Of a stretch of 64,000 bases of DNA, positions 18,086 through 29,588 are shown in pieces. Position numbers and translations under genes: made by a program. The notes below the pieces were generated by a model. It did no database searches and was not told where the DNA came from. It worked only from the letters and a program-made list of their open reading frames with translations. This stretch comes from Pholis gunnellus (Eukaryota > Chordata > Actinopteri > Perciformes > Pholidae): contig OU342816.1 of assembly GCA_910591455.2 (NCBI GenBank), positions 20,841,702 to 20,905,701 of the forward strand, given 5' to 3'. Each line of letters begins with the position of its first letter. Positions within the stretch are counted from its first letter, which is position 1.

Positions 18086-21000
18086 CCTGCAGTATATGCA
18101 CAGACTGCCACCAACCAACAAAGTGCACACTGCTCATCGTGCTACACACCAGTAGTCATCATAATAGTGTGCGTGTGCAGTTAGAGGAGAGCAATCAGCA
18201 TCACATGTACATGTGTGCATTCATTTCTTTTAAGACTGTCCCTTTGCAAAATGTGTGACATTAGGGTTAACCCAATGAGGTTTTCCACTCAGATAGTAAA
18301 AACAAGCAAGCTAGGCTAACAAGCTAACTAGCAACTTTCAATCAAATTTCGTTTTCAATCAAATACATAAAAGCGTACATTCCTGGTGGATTACTTTGTA
18401 ACATGACTCTATTTCTACTGTTTATGTTGATTGTTCTGAAGATGTTTTGCAGTGTTTCGGCAACTGACGAACCTTTAAACTTATGAATCTGTTACTCCAA
18501 CTTCCTGAATCAGATTTTACTTGTCTCACTTAATCTTCATCCTACCAACACGGCCCCTACAGACTCCAGAGGTTTAGGTTACTCTCTGCCATATCTCACA
18601 TGTGACCATTCCAATTTTCCATGACCTTGTAAAGCAATTTCTCCCTAATATTTGTATTATTGTTGTCTGTTTTAATTAGTGCCTTTTATATAATAGTTTG
18701 AAACATCAATGTATCGTGGTTCTTGACCCCAATCAAAAGTTTGCAGCCGATGAAGTTTAAATAGATGAAACAAAACAGATGAATCAAATGTTTGTACAGG
18801 TTCTAATGAAAGGATGCAGCAGACACACATTTCCTCATGGTCTATTTTCATTTTACACAACAAACTAATTAACTGTAACATTCCTAAAATAATAAAAAGT
18901 TGGCATTAATTACTTAACTAATACTGTTTTGAGAAGAAATAAGTTAATCATTTGCTATGATGGTTGTTTTTTACACTATTTGTTTTCAGGAGGTAGACCT
19001 TGTATGTTAAATATGTTTGAAGGATGAAAACTCACTGCAGCGGGTCAAAACTGTGGAAGAGCTGTCACCTCAACATGAACACTAGGACTTAAATCAAGAC
19101 ACACAGTAACAGGGAGTGCTGCAGTCAAATAAATACAACTTCATTTGCTTTTTGTTGGTAATATCATTTTGACCAAATGAGTAGACCAGTAAACACTGAG
19201 CATCTACAGCACGCACTGATCTATTAGCAGAATTGAATTCATTTGAACTGGTGTATTAAAATGATTTGTCTGTCAGAAGGCTTGGAGTTTCTTATTTGTT
19301 CTATTGTATCTTCTGAAGATGAGTGTCTGCCTTTGTACATTTATGAATGACTAAAAAGTTCATTACTAAGATTTTAATTCAAAGGTAAAAGGTTAGAAGA
19401 TGAAATTATGAATCTATTTGGTTCTATCTATTTGACTTTTATTGTCCCATCAATGGTTTTGCATGAAAGTATCTAATGTATCGGCTGAATTACGGCCTGC
19501 GTGTCAGAAAGACATCATTAGCAGATCTGTCCCAGGTTCAAACACACTCTTTTCTGCAAAAAAACAACAACATTTTTTAGAATGATTGATGCATCTTGTG
19601 GTGGGATATCAACTTTGATCCGTGCATGCTTCACCAAAGAAATTCAAAGCACTGTTGAAGTGAAACAAGCTGTTGTAGAGGTGAGCGCAGGGCACCGAAG
19701 GCATGGTCTCATCTGAATTCTAAAGCAGTGGAGGACTCTTAAGAGTATGCAGAGCAAGAACTCTTGATTAAAAACAGACACTGTAACAGGTCTTGGTTTC
19801 ATAAAGAATCTTTTGTCCTTCATGCCTAAATGACTTGTTATAAATTCCTGGGTTTTCTTACTTCTCAAATGCTTACGGTTCAGTGAGCAAAAGAGGAACT
19901 ACTCCAGTGATTCTGGATGACTATCATTGGGAGGGAGGTTTCCCAGTGGAGGATTCAAATATTGGCAGGTCACTACTGTGAATTCAAATATAGAAGAAGT
20001 CACATATTGTGATGCAGAATGGCCGGCAGCTTTTGTTAAATTCAAGATAAAAATAATTTCATGTTTAAAATGTAGTTCAATGACTATCCTTGTGTCAGAG
20101 AACCACATGCAAGAGAATGGTGTTATTATAGCTACTTTCTTTTTACCTCCTTGAAAGTCAAAGTGGGGCAGGGTCTTGGGTATGAGAGTACAGAAATGCA
20201 CGTTGAATTTCCCTGATGCAATGTGATCTTCAATCAGCGAGGCTGCCATCGCTGAGCATCTCATTGAAAAGGTCTTCAAACGACCAGGCATCTCATTCAA
20301 ATGAATTACACCGGATTCCCCCTCCCTCCAGATAAAAGCCCTCTTCAACAAAGGTATTCCAACAACTCATTATGATGATATAAAGCAATTAAGTAGGAAA
20401 CAGTATTCCTCCTAACCCTCAGTCACAAGACAAGACTGTGCGAACTGATCCCTCCCCTTCCACTCTAGAAAAGAGAAACAGGTGTGAGTGCAAATATCTA
20501 CCTACTATGTGTTATTAATGATTTAGATTCGAGGGGAAATGACTGCCGTTGGTTTTGTGATTAATGATTAATGACAAGCGAGCAGAAGCCATTCACTCGG
20601 AACAGTCTGCACCTGTCTGAGGCGCTTTGATGGCTGCTTGCAAAACGCTCTGGATAAGACACCGCTAAGAGCAAATTGGGAGCTCCTTGGTGCACTAATC
20701 TTCCCTTTACCCTCCTGTGCCCCTCTGTTCCTCCTCACTGTTATTTTCCCTCTCCATCTCTGTCTCACTCACAGACTCACTGCACTCAGACCCTCTTCCT
20801 TTCTACTGACCCTCCTCCGTACTTCTCCTGAATGCTTCGCGCTTCTTTCTCACAGCCTTTTGCTCCTTGTGTGGGTGGCGGGGTGAAACAGAAAGTTTGA
20901 GTGAGCCCTACAGGTCCACCGCAAAGCGAACACAAACACACACCTTCATCAGCGTTGCCGTACTCATACTACTTTCGCCCACCTCGAACAGCCAAACAAC

Positions 21001-22096
21001 ACCCCAAACTCCCACGCTGTGATTTTAGAAGTGCATTTGGCCAATATATTTAAAAAAGGAAGCTTGCTTGGAGACTTCCTAGGTACACAGGCCATAGAAC
21101 GGGTTATTGGGAATGCTTCACTCTGATGCTATATGCTTTTATTTGCACTAGCCAACACTGTGTTTTGCTGGCTGGCTAACAATCAACATCTCAGCATCTT
21201 TTTTTAAATAATACTGCCAATTGTTCTATAATAGGTTTCAAGGGGAACTTCACTTCCACGAGGCAGGAGCTTGCTTTCCAATCCTCTTGGCCTCTAACAC
21301 AGGTTGGATACATATTAATGCCTTGCTGTCTGCCACAGAGACACTGCTGTCTAAACTAAAAGCTGGATTAAAAAGAAAAAAGAAACACCCTCCCTCAGCA
21401 CTTAAAATGGGTCACACAAGCTGTATTGTATTTTCCCTTGTTTTTTAACATTTAGTCCCTGGTGCTGAGGAATAGTAATGCACACTGTGATCCCACATAA
21501 CAGTGAAAACCTAAAAAAAGATTCCACTCTAGTCACATACTTTCTCTTGAGATTAAAGTGTACATCAAAAGTGTGATACATTATGCATTTGTCTTCTTGG
21601 TTGTTTTTTGGGGGGTGTAGTTGAGCTGAGAGGAAGGACCTTTCTTTATCCTGATTCTGAATCCGGGCTCCGGGGAGACTGGACTGTGGGGGTGGGGAGA
21701 GAGCAGCCCCTCCACCAATGTATCCTATCAATCCACTCAAATCTCATCTACAATAATACACCTGTGTAAAAAGAACTCAGATCAACTCATTTAATTTGCC
21801 ATTTGCTATATATACTCTCAAAAAGGCAAACCAATCTCCAGGATGTTTTTTTTGGTAAAAGTGTCAGTAGTGAAAACTAAATAATATTCTTACTCTGCAT
21901 AAACTACACAAACTAGAACATATATTAAAGAAAAATCAATTAAATTAATAATTTCTTATTTTCTTTGGTATTTTTGTTATATACAGATAGCAATGATGAT
22001 TGTTGGGTATTACATATGTTGAAGTCCAATGTAAAATCTCTAACTGATCAAGTGACTTGACAATACAATGGTGTGTGTGAGTGTGTACGCTTCATA
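18083..22096. other. Unassigned intronic DNA with one unusually long open stretch
   Basis: No transposon or gene is recognised. The longest frame is 150 codons on the minus strand at 19899-20351. It has no domain I recognise and is noted as a finding rather than called. Confidence 0.4.
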
Positions 22097-22101
22097 ACTG
22101 G

Positions 22102-22419
22102 TGTTACGTGTTGTGTGTTTGTGCTCTCCCTGATTACCCTCAGTGTCCTCTCGGGTGCCGCCCTGTTCCTGGCTGACAGGTGATTGAACGCGGCTGCGTT
22201 CGAGCCTAACTAGGCCGGGCTTAAAAGGCGAGGAGCGCCACACGGACGTGGGTTGGAGCACAGCCTAGGCGTGAAGCTGGGGAGCACCATTGGAGCTCTC
22301 AACCTGTCTATGAATAAATATCGCGTTAAACCATCCTCAGTTGCCCTTGACTCTCTTTCCCCGGGAAACAAACGCCGTTACTCCCCGCATCCCCTAGATG
22401 CCAAACGGGGAACGTAACA
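22102..22419 (+). mobile_element. Solo LTR of an LTR retrotransposon, with 5-bp target duplication
   Basis: The 318-bp unit begins TGTTACGTG and ends CGTAACA, a perfect 7-bp terminal inverted repeat of the TG..CA type. It is flanked by identical ACTGG at 22097-22101 and 22420-22424, the 5-bp duplication made by retroviral-type integrases. Inside are a TATA-like CTTAAAAGG near 22220 and a polyadenylation signal AATAAA near 22314, in the right order for an LTR read on the plus strand. No internal retroelement sequence is attached, so it is a solo LTR left by LTR-LTR recombination. The superfamily is probably Ty3/gypsy, but the LTR alone does not prove this. Confidence 0.88.
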
Positions 22420-22532
22420 ACTGGTAACTAGTGTGCACTAGGGCCCGTCATAACTACCTTACGCCACCAGACATAGGCCATCATATTCAATAGTTTTTGT
22501 CAAAATTATTATCTATAGCCTTTAATATTGCT

Positions 22533-23336
22533 AAAATGGTACAAGAAAGACACCATGAAACTTGTGTTAACGATTCATCTCAAATGACAAATGATGCGTG
22601 AAATGAGGTACCCTTGATGGTGATAATTCAGTCCAATCAGTAATGGGTGTTTCTGCCATTGGCATCAGTCACAGCCTGACAGAGATGACTTTGCTCCTCA
22701 CTAAGGCCCGTACATGTTACTGTGGGATGGCATTACATTCCAAGTTCAGCAAGGTCATGTGGTGGTGGTGGGCGACTTGCTCCAGGCGTCGTTTCAATTG
22801 GTCCCAGAGGTATTCAATCGGATAAAGATCCAGGGTGAAAGGGTGGGCCAATCAATGTGTGGCACTCCAACTTCCTGGAGACTTATTGTGACTATTCTAG
22901 CACGTTTGTGGGGAGTGTTGTCATCCATGAAGATGAAGTTAAGGGTGTATTGCTGGTACTCAGATATCTATGATGTACTTTCTAAAGTGGTGCGGGACCC
23001 ATCTGTGAACCTGACTAATGTCTGTCGTTAGGTCCATTTCACATGGTCGCGTGACCTCTATTGGTTTCCTGGCGTTCAACCTGTAGTGGTGGAGGTGGTT
23101 CCGGATGGTCTGTCTGGATACTCTGGTACCCCTGGTGATCCTCAGCTGTGATTGCAGCTGTGCTGCAGAGTCTGAGGTACTGGTCATCTGCGTTGTTAGT
23201 AACACATGGAGCCCCACTCTTGGGTTTTGACCAACTACGGCTAAAGACTACTGGCTAAAAAATGAGATAAAATGGTCTTCAAAAGTAGGTCAGCACACTT
23301 AGTCAATGACATTTTATCATCTTTTGTACCATTATG
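22533..23336 (-). mobile_element. Probable extent of the decayed Tc1 element
   Basis: Flanking the transposase remnant, AAAATGGTACAAGAAAGAC near 22534 is an inverted match to the complement of TTTTGTACCATTATG near 23322. This suggests eroded terminal inverted repeats about 800 bp apart. The match is short, so the boundaries are tentative. Confidence 0.4.
22620..23217 (-). pseudogene. Tc1-like (mariner superfamily) transposase remnant
   Basis: On the minus strand, 23217-23050 encodes a paired-type helix-turn-helix stretch (TRVSRQTIRNHLHHYRLNAR), as in Tc1 transposases. After frame changes, 22945-22790 carries the middle catalytic region (FMDDNTP), then a VGVPHIDWP..LSP stretch and a P.EYLWDQLKRRLE stretch, where family members have NPIEHLWD with the catalytic acidic residue. 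The section with the first catalytic aspartate (about 100 residues) is deleted between them. Stops and at least two frameshifts rule out activity. The full length in the family is about 340 residues. Confidence 0.85.
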
Positions 23337-24792
23337 TCTTTACTGTAATGTACTTCCTCTTCAGATGTCAGTGAATTGATGCCTCCGAATTTCGTACTGT
23401 AGACGTTTTGTCTTTCACAGAGCACTGGGTAATTGAGAAGTTTATCTTTCGAGCCTACCTAGCTAACTCTGCACAGGCAGCTAGCTAACTACCTTCCTGC
23501 AATGTTCTCTGCTTTCCCACAATCTAAAGCACTGTGTAGAGGTCACAGTTTAAATCTATAAAAGCAAGACCAGAGAGACTGCTGGGGTTAATTGAACGAA
23601 CATTTCATCGTGCTTTAATGACAATTCTGTTGGCTCATCAATTGTTAACGCTTATAGCTAATGCTAATCGTTAACAGCTCCATTAAATACACATATTGCA
23701 GCTTTGCGTGGAAACTGAAATTTAGTTTTATCTACGGCCCCAAAAAATATCTTCATTCTACCAGAGTTTATACAGTATTTTATCTCATCATGTTTCCTGA
23801 GCAGAACATACTTAGGACAAAAGTCTACAATACACAACACATCATTATTTTGTGTTAACACAAAGTACGTCAGATCTGCTAACACACTGACATGGTTCAC
23901 AGCAGTTCATCAGTTCTTTGAGATGGGCTGATTAAAACCCTAGACTGATGCAGTATTTAATTCATGTACACATAGAGTGGAAATATCTCCTTTTGAGATA
24001 GGTACGTACTGTTAAACACCTTGCCTATTTATTGCTTTTTTTTATGGAAATGCAAATGAGAGCAATAAAAAGTGCCATCAAATTAAAGTTATAGTTTATA
24101 TTGTTTTCTTCAACATCACCATGTTATAAGCATTAAGGAAGTTTTAAAATGCAGATGTCTCTCTTAATCCCCTTTTATAAGTAAAAAATGTAATGAATAT
24201 ACATGAGGATGATGATTTTTTAAAATCATTCCAAGATTGATGTAGCTCTGTTGTGTGAAGTGCAGTTGAGTCTCTGAACCAATGAATTCTTTATTTGGTG
24301 GCAATCAGGTGCCAATTAGTTTGACCCAGTTTTATAAGAGAGAAGCCTGAGTAGCTGCATTTGTTTTGGTATTTTACTTGCACCGTAGCAATGAATTGTG
24401 GAACACAGATTCATTGTGATAAACTCAGTCCTCTGACACGGGTACACTTTGTCATGATAAAGACCCAGCTTTTATTGCAAGCAAGCCACAGTGCTCAATG
24501 TTCAAACAATCATGTTGATAACCAAAGGGCTTGGATTTAGAAACTGCTAGCATTTACGACACCTGAATTAATCCAGTGCTGTGAATGCTGATTAAAAGGC
24601 GCTGTAAAGATGTCTCAATCAGATGAGACTGCCTCAGGAGGAAGTGAGTAGAGCTGATTCATGACAGAATGTCTCACCAGACATTTCAGCTGCCTCCAAT
24701 CAAGATTTTTATATTGTAAATAAATTGTAAATACTGAAAATGCCTAATCAATGGTTAACATTGTTGTTACAAAAGAAACTCCACACAACAAT
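23337..24792. other. Unassigned intronic DNA
   Basis: No gene or named repeat is recognised. AT-rich with short frames only. Confidence 0.4.
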
Positions 24793-25066
24793 ACGACTGT
24801 GGCTCACTGGTAGAGTAGGGGCGTCCTTCAATCAGAGGATCGGTGGTTCGATCCCCATGTTGATGTGTCGGGCAAGACACTTAACCCCGGTGTGTGTGAA
24901 TGGATATGAATGATAGTTAGTCCTGATGGGCAGGTGGCACCTTTCATGGTAGCCTCCGCCATCAGTGTATGAATGCTTGTGAATGGGTGAATGATGACAT
25001 GCAGTGTTAAAGTACTTTGATTGGTCCGAAGACTAGAAAAGAACTATACAAGTACAGTGCATTTAC
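24793..25066 (+). mobile_element. tRNA-derived SINE
   Basis: The unit opens CGACTGTGGCTCACTGGTAG, with a polymerase III box A (TGGCTCACTGG, 24800-24810). Box B (GGTTCGATCCC) is at 24844-24854, at a tRNA-like spacing. The body (GGGCAAGACACTTAACCCC, GTGAATGGGTGAATGATGAC) and end (ATACAAGTACAGTGCATTTA) match the copy at 41154-41432. The acceptor stem does not pair and the unit is about 270 bp, so it is a SINE and not a tRNA gene. Confidence 0.8.
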
Positions 25067-25755
25067 TAACATAATATTCCAGTACTGACTGACTCTGTAA
25101 TAGATGAATCTTTATCTGTTGTTCTTTCCATTTGTCTTTCACCACTCAGAAACCAATAAAACAGGCTGTAGAGTTTCTGAACAACTCCACAGAGGCTGTC
25201 GTCAGCTATCATGAGAGTGTTTGCCTCACATGGAACATGAGGGTTTTCCTCCAACACTCAGCCTGGCATACTTTCATTTTTGCATTCCATCTTTGTTCTC
25301 CGATTCTCTGATATGGTTGGCCTAAATCAAGCTCCCCAGCCTATTGTGGATAACGGTGGGCAACTCTATTGATCGAGGGACTAACACAGCCCAGACACTG
25401 CTCCCTGAGAATGGAGGTTTTGTCCTTGGTGACATTTCAAATGATAGCTGGCATTTATAGCTGCTGACATCTTGGTTGATGTGCAAAAGTACAGCAAAAT
25501 GCTTGGCTCTGTTTTGTGAGGAATTGCCTCATGAGATACTATGTTGTTCCATAAGTTTTGTCCAAATCATATTAGTGGCAGTTGTTTTGCTCTATTCCCT
25601 TGAAAACAATGTCCTTTTCTCTGCACAGCGTGTGGTAAGCCCAGTAATTCAATTTCTTTTAATATGCTTACAGCTTATTCTGTTCCCGAGCGCCTCGATA
25701 ACGGGGTCTAGTTCCACCAAAGCACTGCTAATAAAATCATGTCCTCCTCACTTTT
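25067..25755. other. Unassigned intronic DNA
   Basis: A 113-codon plus-strand frame begins at 25476, but it runs into the dispersed repeat at 25756 and has no recognisable domain. Confidence 0.4.
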
Positions 25756-25925
25756 CACAATCTGTCTGTTTGTTTGTCATCAGGATTCCGGAAAAACTAC
25801 TGGCCCTATTTTCATGAAACGTGGTGTAAGGGTAAAGCATACGTCAAAGTAGCGGCCATTTAAATTAGAAGCGGATCAGAATCACGGGGCAGATACAGTT
25901 TATTTTTCAATAACATAGCTACATA
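25756..25925 (+). repeat. Dispersed teleost repeat
   Basis: TCTGTCTGTTTGTTTGTCAT leads into GGATTCCGGAAAAACTACTGG, then TTTTCATGAAACGTGGTG and GCGGATCAGAATCACGGGGC. I recall this arrangement as a very common fish interspersed repeat of uncertain class. The assignment is from memory. A weaker relative of its first part occurs at about 54140-54185. Confidence 0.45.
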
Positions 25926-26554
25926 AGGTATTGCCTTTGTTTTCTTACTAAAGTCTTTTTGAACATTGTCCTCTTACTGTCCGGACTCAGTAGTCATCTG
26001 AGTTTACTTCAGCTACCACTGTGCTCACAACACTGAGTTTGAATTGAAGATTTGACCAATTTGTTGCTGCATTAAAAAGGTTTACACTTGGTTTGTAATT
26101 CCGGTTCATCTTGAATATTGTTTTTCCAAATTGCTGGTGTATGTTTGATTACTAACAATTCAGTAAATTTATATTTGTGTATGTTTTTGTTACATTTAAA
26201 CATAGCACAAAAAGTAAGGATATTTGTGTTTGGTAGATTATTTCTCTGTTGTAACAATGCTTCTTGGTAATAAATCTTATACCGTTGGAAAGCCTGTTTA
26301 TTTCCCTTTTAAATGGTGCCACATTTGTAAGGAACATGCATTTGTGGGATGAGCAGCAAAGCTGAGTATTTGGGTTGCACCCATGAAAAATTTGCCAAAT
26401 CTTCTCTGCCAATGCCAAGAGAGTGGTTTATCAGAGACTACCTCCAGGATGTGGGAGTGGAAAGGATGGAATGGCCTGCCAGCAACAACAGAGGGGCTGA
26501 GCCGTGAGTTGCCGACTCCTGCCATAGACCATAGACTCAGACGTCTGTAACTCG
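25926..26554. other. Unassigned intronic DNA
   Basis: Overlapping minus-strand frames at 26152-26525 have no domain features. No repeat is recognised. Confidence 0.35.
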
Positions 26555-26990
26555 CCGGACGATCCGGGTCATTTTATACTCAGAAAACATACTGTTTGGG
26601 CTTCATGCGCCTGTTATTTCCACTGAGTTTCCTCTGGCCTCTTTATGAAGAGAGCTGTCTCTCTGTGTGTCAGGTCTGCCACAGGTCTTTGTTATTCCTG
26701 TTTTCTCAGTTAGGGAGCTCAGTATTGTTTTTCTGCTAGTGTTGGTAGGCTAGTTGAATTCCATATTTTCTAGTTAAGGTGGGAGTATTGTTTATTATTC
26801 TGACGTTGCAGACCCTGACGTCCTTGCTTACTTTTTTGCCATTTTAGTTGGTTTATTTCTGTTAATCATTCTTCTTTCAATAAATGCTATTCATTGTAAC
26901 CCCTCAAGTCTTACAGCCTCTTTGTCTTTTCATTTTGTTTACATTTTGCGGTGTTTTGCACGGTTTTGCATAAAATAGTTATGTTACTTC
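26555..26990 (+). mobile_element. Possible LTR fragment
   Basis: T-rich, pyrimidine-biased sequence with a polyadenylation signal (CAATAAATGCTATTCATTG, about 26879) followed by CCCCTCAAGTCTTACAGCC has the look of the R-U5 part of a fish LTR. I could not find matching TG/CA ends or a target duplication. It could also be unrelated unique DNA. Confidence 0.25.
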
Positions 26991-27213
26991 CTTTGTCCCC
27001 CCGGACCCATTATCTAGGCTGTAATAGTGGCACTGAGCAGCTTTTATAGGAATCAACTGGGCCTGCCTCCAACGCTGAATCACTTCTCTTTATACATCCA
27101 TGCTATGCATCTAAATAATTGTATTTTTCAGGTGACCTTTTTTTTTTTAATATAGATTTAATTTACAGTTAATTCATATTCTCATACAATGGCAATGGAA
27201 TTATACATCAGTT

Positions 27214-27216
<3 letters not shown>

Positions 27217-27245
<29 letters not shown>
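27217..27245. repeat. (CA)n microsatellite, 14 units
   Basis: A CA dinucleotide run after GTTAAA. Confidence 0.95.
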
Positions 27246-27249
<4 letters not shown>

Positions 27250-27493
27250 GTTGAATAATTCATCTCTAAGAGCTTTCATGGAGAGAATAAAAGGTAGGCT
27301 AGGCGCTAATCAAGGCGTAGCTTTTTAAATGGACATGTCTCTACCAATGTGTGAGCAAACTTGTTCGCATTATCTTTCAACTGAACTGACACGCACACAC
27401 AGATTAAGCAGAGGAACAGAAGCAGCAGTGTCACTGGTGTGCTCAGCGTGGCCGTAGCCATCTATGAGGTCACCGAGTTCCACATGAACATTT

Positions 27494-27513
27494 AGGTCAG
27501 AGGTCAGAGGTCA
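27494..27513 (+). promoter_or_regulatory. Triple AGGTCA direct repeat with 1-bp spacing (DR1-type nuclear receptor half-sites)
   Basis: AGGTCA occurs at 27494-27499, 27501-27506 and 27508-27513, each separated by a single G. Two consensus half-sites with a 1-bp spacer form a DR1 element, bound in vertebrates by RXR heterodimers, PPAR-RXR, HNF4 or COUP-TF. Whether it is bound is unknown. A short 7-bp tandem repeat arising by slippage would look the same. Confidence 0.45.
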
Positions 27514-27859
27514 GAGCGACAAAAGAGAAGGGAAGAGTAAATCGTGTCTACTGCTGACTAAATATCTGAAAGCAATACAGAAGGCCTGAGAGCCTTACTA
27601 TATTATATTCCTTTATATTTTACATGACTTTATATTTTGACTCGGCACCTGGACTTTGTGTTCTCCTATACATAAATAAAGACAATCCACCATATATTGA
27701 TGGACAAAAAATTGCCCAGAATACAGGAAATTGAGGGGTTTACACTAAAAATGTTCTGAGGGAGGACCCCAAACCTCTAGCGTCACCTTTGGACGTGTCA
27801 GGGACGGCGGGCCAGTTTCAAGTCGTGACATGCAGAGTTTCTTTTGAAAATAAACTTTT

Positions 27860-28045
27860 ATGTTCACAGAAAGTTAGGTTTAAGCAACAAAACCACTTAG
27901 GTTAAGGAAAAGAGCGTCGTTGACGTTAACGACTCACGTGACTAACGACTGACGTGACAAAATATCAACATTTACGATTAGCTTTGCATGGGACAAGAAT
28001 GGCATTTCTTGGACGAAAGTCCTGTGTTTGTTTGACCTATCCACG
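27860..28045 (+). repeat. Dispersed repeat, copy 1 of a family
   Basis: GTTAGGTTTAAGCAACAAAA then CCACTTAGGTTAAGG near 27870, with AAGTCCTGTGTTTGTTTGACC near 28017. The copy at 31860-32015 shows the same order of blocks (AACACTACTTGGTTATGTTTAG; GTCCTGTGTTTGTTTGACCC). An inner part here (27920-27958) repeats TAACGACT..ACGTGAC twice. The class is unknown. Confidence 0.5.
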
Positions 28046-28342
28046 TCAGCTGCTCTGAGGGTCTAATAATGATGCGGGTGGGTTTATGTTGGAGTCCAAG
28101 TGTGGACGGTATCAGACGCCCCGGGCACTGACCAAGCGCTGATATTTGACGAGTTGGGAGTGAGATCTGGTTGGAGGTGCTAAGTCTTTATAACAACAAG
28201 GTCCCAAAACATATCTATGTTATAAAAATCATTATGCAAGCTTCTGATAGTGATTGCCCAATAGAGGTCTGCATTTACATCTATTGAAAAAACAAAAAGC
28301 TCAAAACAAAACAAGGGAGTTCAGTTCATACTGGGACCATTG

Positions 28343-28567
28343 CTACATCACTGTAAAGGACGGCTGTCGCTCTGTCCCCCGTGCAGCTTTGAGACTCTCT
28401 GATCATTGTCTGCTGGAACTAAACTCTGCTGAGCCCGAGGTCAAGACTGTAAGGACATGGACCAATGAGGCAAGGCTGGGGTTACAGGCCTGCTGTGACT
28501 GCACTGATCGGAGTGTTTTTGAGGCTGAAGCTACAGATCTGTGCAGCTGCAATTTCTGTGAGCCGAC
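28343..28567 (+). pseudogene. LINE ORF2 fragment: endonuclease end and linker
   Basis: The frame open from 28254 reads DHCYITVKDGCRSVPRAALR then LSDHCLLELN, the conserved ASDH-type end of LINE endonucleases. The linker follows (VRTWTNEARLGLQACCDCTD) up to FCEPT, where the hAT element interrupts it. The interrupted codons resume at 29597 with KTFCTYKNKTPLFTAKLRQL. The catalytic N-terminal part is absent. Confidence 0.8.
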
Positions 28568-29588
28568 TAATGCTGCACGGTGTATCGATACTAAAAAAGT
28601 ACCGCGGTACCCGTACGTTAAAAACGATACGATTTTGCATATTTTTAGTATCGATACTTCATTAAAATAGCGCGCGATCAGAGCGCACTCATTGTTCCGC
28701 TCCCTGTCATGCTGCCAGCGCTCACACACACAACAGGCAGCGCTCACTCACAGCGAGTGATCGCAGGGGAGACATGGCATCAAGTGCAGGAGCTTTTGCT
28801 GGAAGTACTTTGGCTCCATTGCAGACAGTGAAGGAAAGCCCACTGACATACTGCTGTGAAGTGGAACTTCTAATGAGGACCAAGACACGTCTGGGTTTGA
28901 ACGGAATCACTCTACTTTTGAACTGCGTTTAACAAACTGTTAACGTGAACAGAACGCGCTCTAGCACTCGACATGTGGATTTCTTCATACGATCATTCTC
29001 ATCGTAAGCACGTATCATGCTACTTCCTAGCTCTTCAAAGTAAAAGCACTTCCTGTTTCATGCTATTCACAATAAAAGTAAATCAGGTCAATTAGCTTCT
29101 CACATCTACAGCTTAACAACATAAACAGTGTTACGCAAGCAACATGAACTATATTAATTATGTTATGCAATCAAAACGATACAGAGACCCGTCTGCAAAA
29201 CTTGTTTCAAAGCCACACAGACCAAGAGAGGCAACACGTCAAACATGGCAAAGCACCTTTCAGACAGACACCCCAACTGTTCAAAGAGTTCAAAGAACGA
29301 CAGGTTGTTTTCATTAATATCTTGCTGTAGGCTAATACTAATATTAATGCCATTTGTTAAGTGTTCACAAAGCTGGGCAGGAACAAGCTGGTAAAAAAGG
29401 GAACCATACAGATGTTTTATTTATTACTATTATAGATAAATATACCTGTATCGTATCGTATTTGTGGTATCATATTGTATTTGTGGTATTGTATCGAATT
29501 CTGGTATCGTATCGTAAGTATCGTGTATCATGATATTTATGGCAGGTATCGTATCAAAGTCATAATTTTGGTATCGTGACAACCCTAG
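28568..29588 (+). mobile_element. hAT DNA transposon derivative inserted in a LINE, with 8-bp target duplication
   Basis: The 1021-bp element is flanked by GAGCCGAC at 28560-28567 and 29589-29596. Removing it and one duplicate restores the LINE reading through the site. The ends are imperfect inverted repeats: TAATGCTGCACGG on the left, and TAGGGTTGTCACGATACC as the complement of the right end. The right end carries many GTATCGTATC-like subterminal repeats (29450-29575), as expected of hAT transposase binding sites, and TATCGATAC words occur at 28583 and 28650. Inside is the start of a BED zinc finger. No catalytic domain remains, so it is non-autonomous. Confidence 0.9.
29176..29310 (+). pseudogene. 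BED-type zinc finger remnant of a hAT transposase
   Basis: The frame through 29191 reads RPVCKTCFKATQTKRGNTSN followed by MAKHLSDRHP. This gives the BED pattern C-x2-C (29194-29196 and 29203-29205) and H-x4-H (29254-29256 and 29269-29271), with the family's GNTSN..KHL core. BED fingers bind the terminal DNA of hAT elements, and several have been captured by host ZBED genes. The frame drifts into AT-rich sequence after the second histidine pair and no dimerisation or DDE region follows. It is too short to stand out as an open frame. Confidence 0.8.

Noticed and set aside
22643..23031. Plus-strand frames over the Tc1 remnant
   Set aside because: Antisense to the transposase, which is recognisable only on the minus strand.
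24793..24870. Possible tRNA gene (box A and box B present)
   Set aside because: No pairing acceptor stem, followed by a repeat body and tail shared with 41154-41432; it is a SINE.
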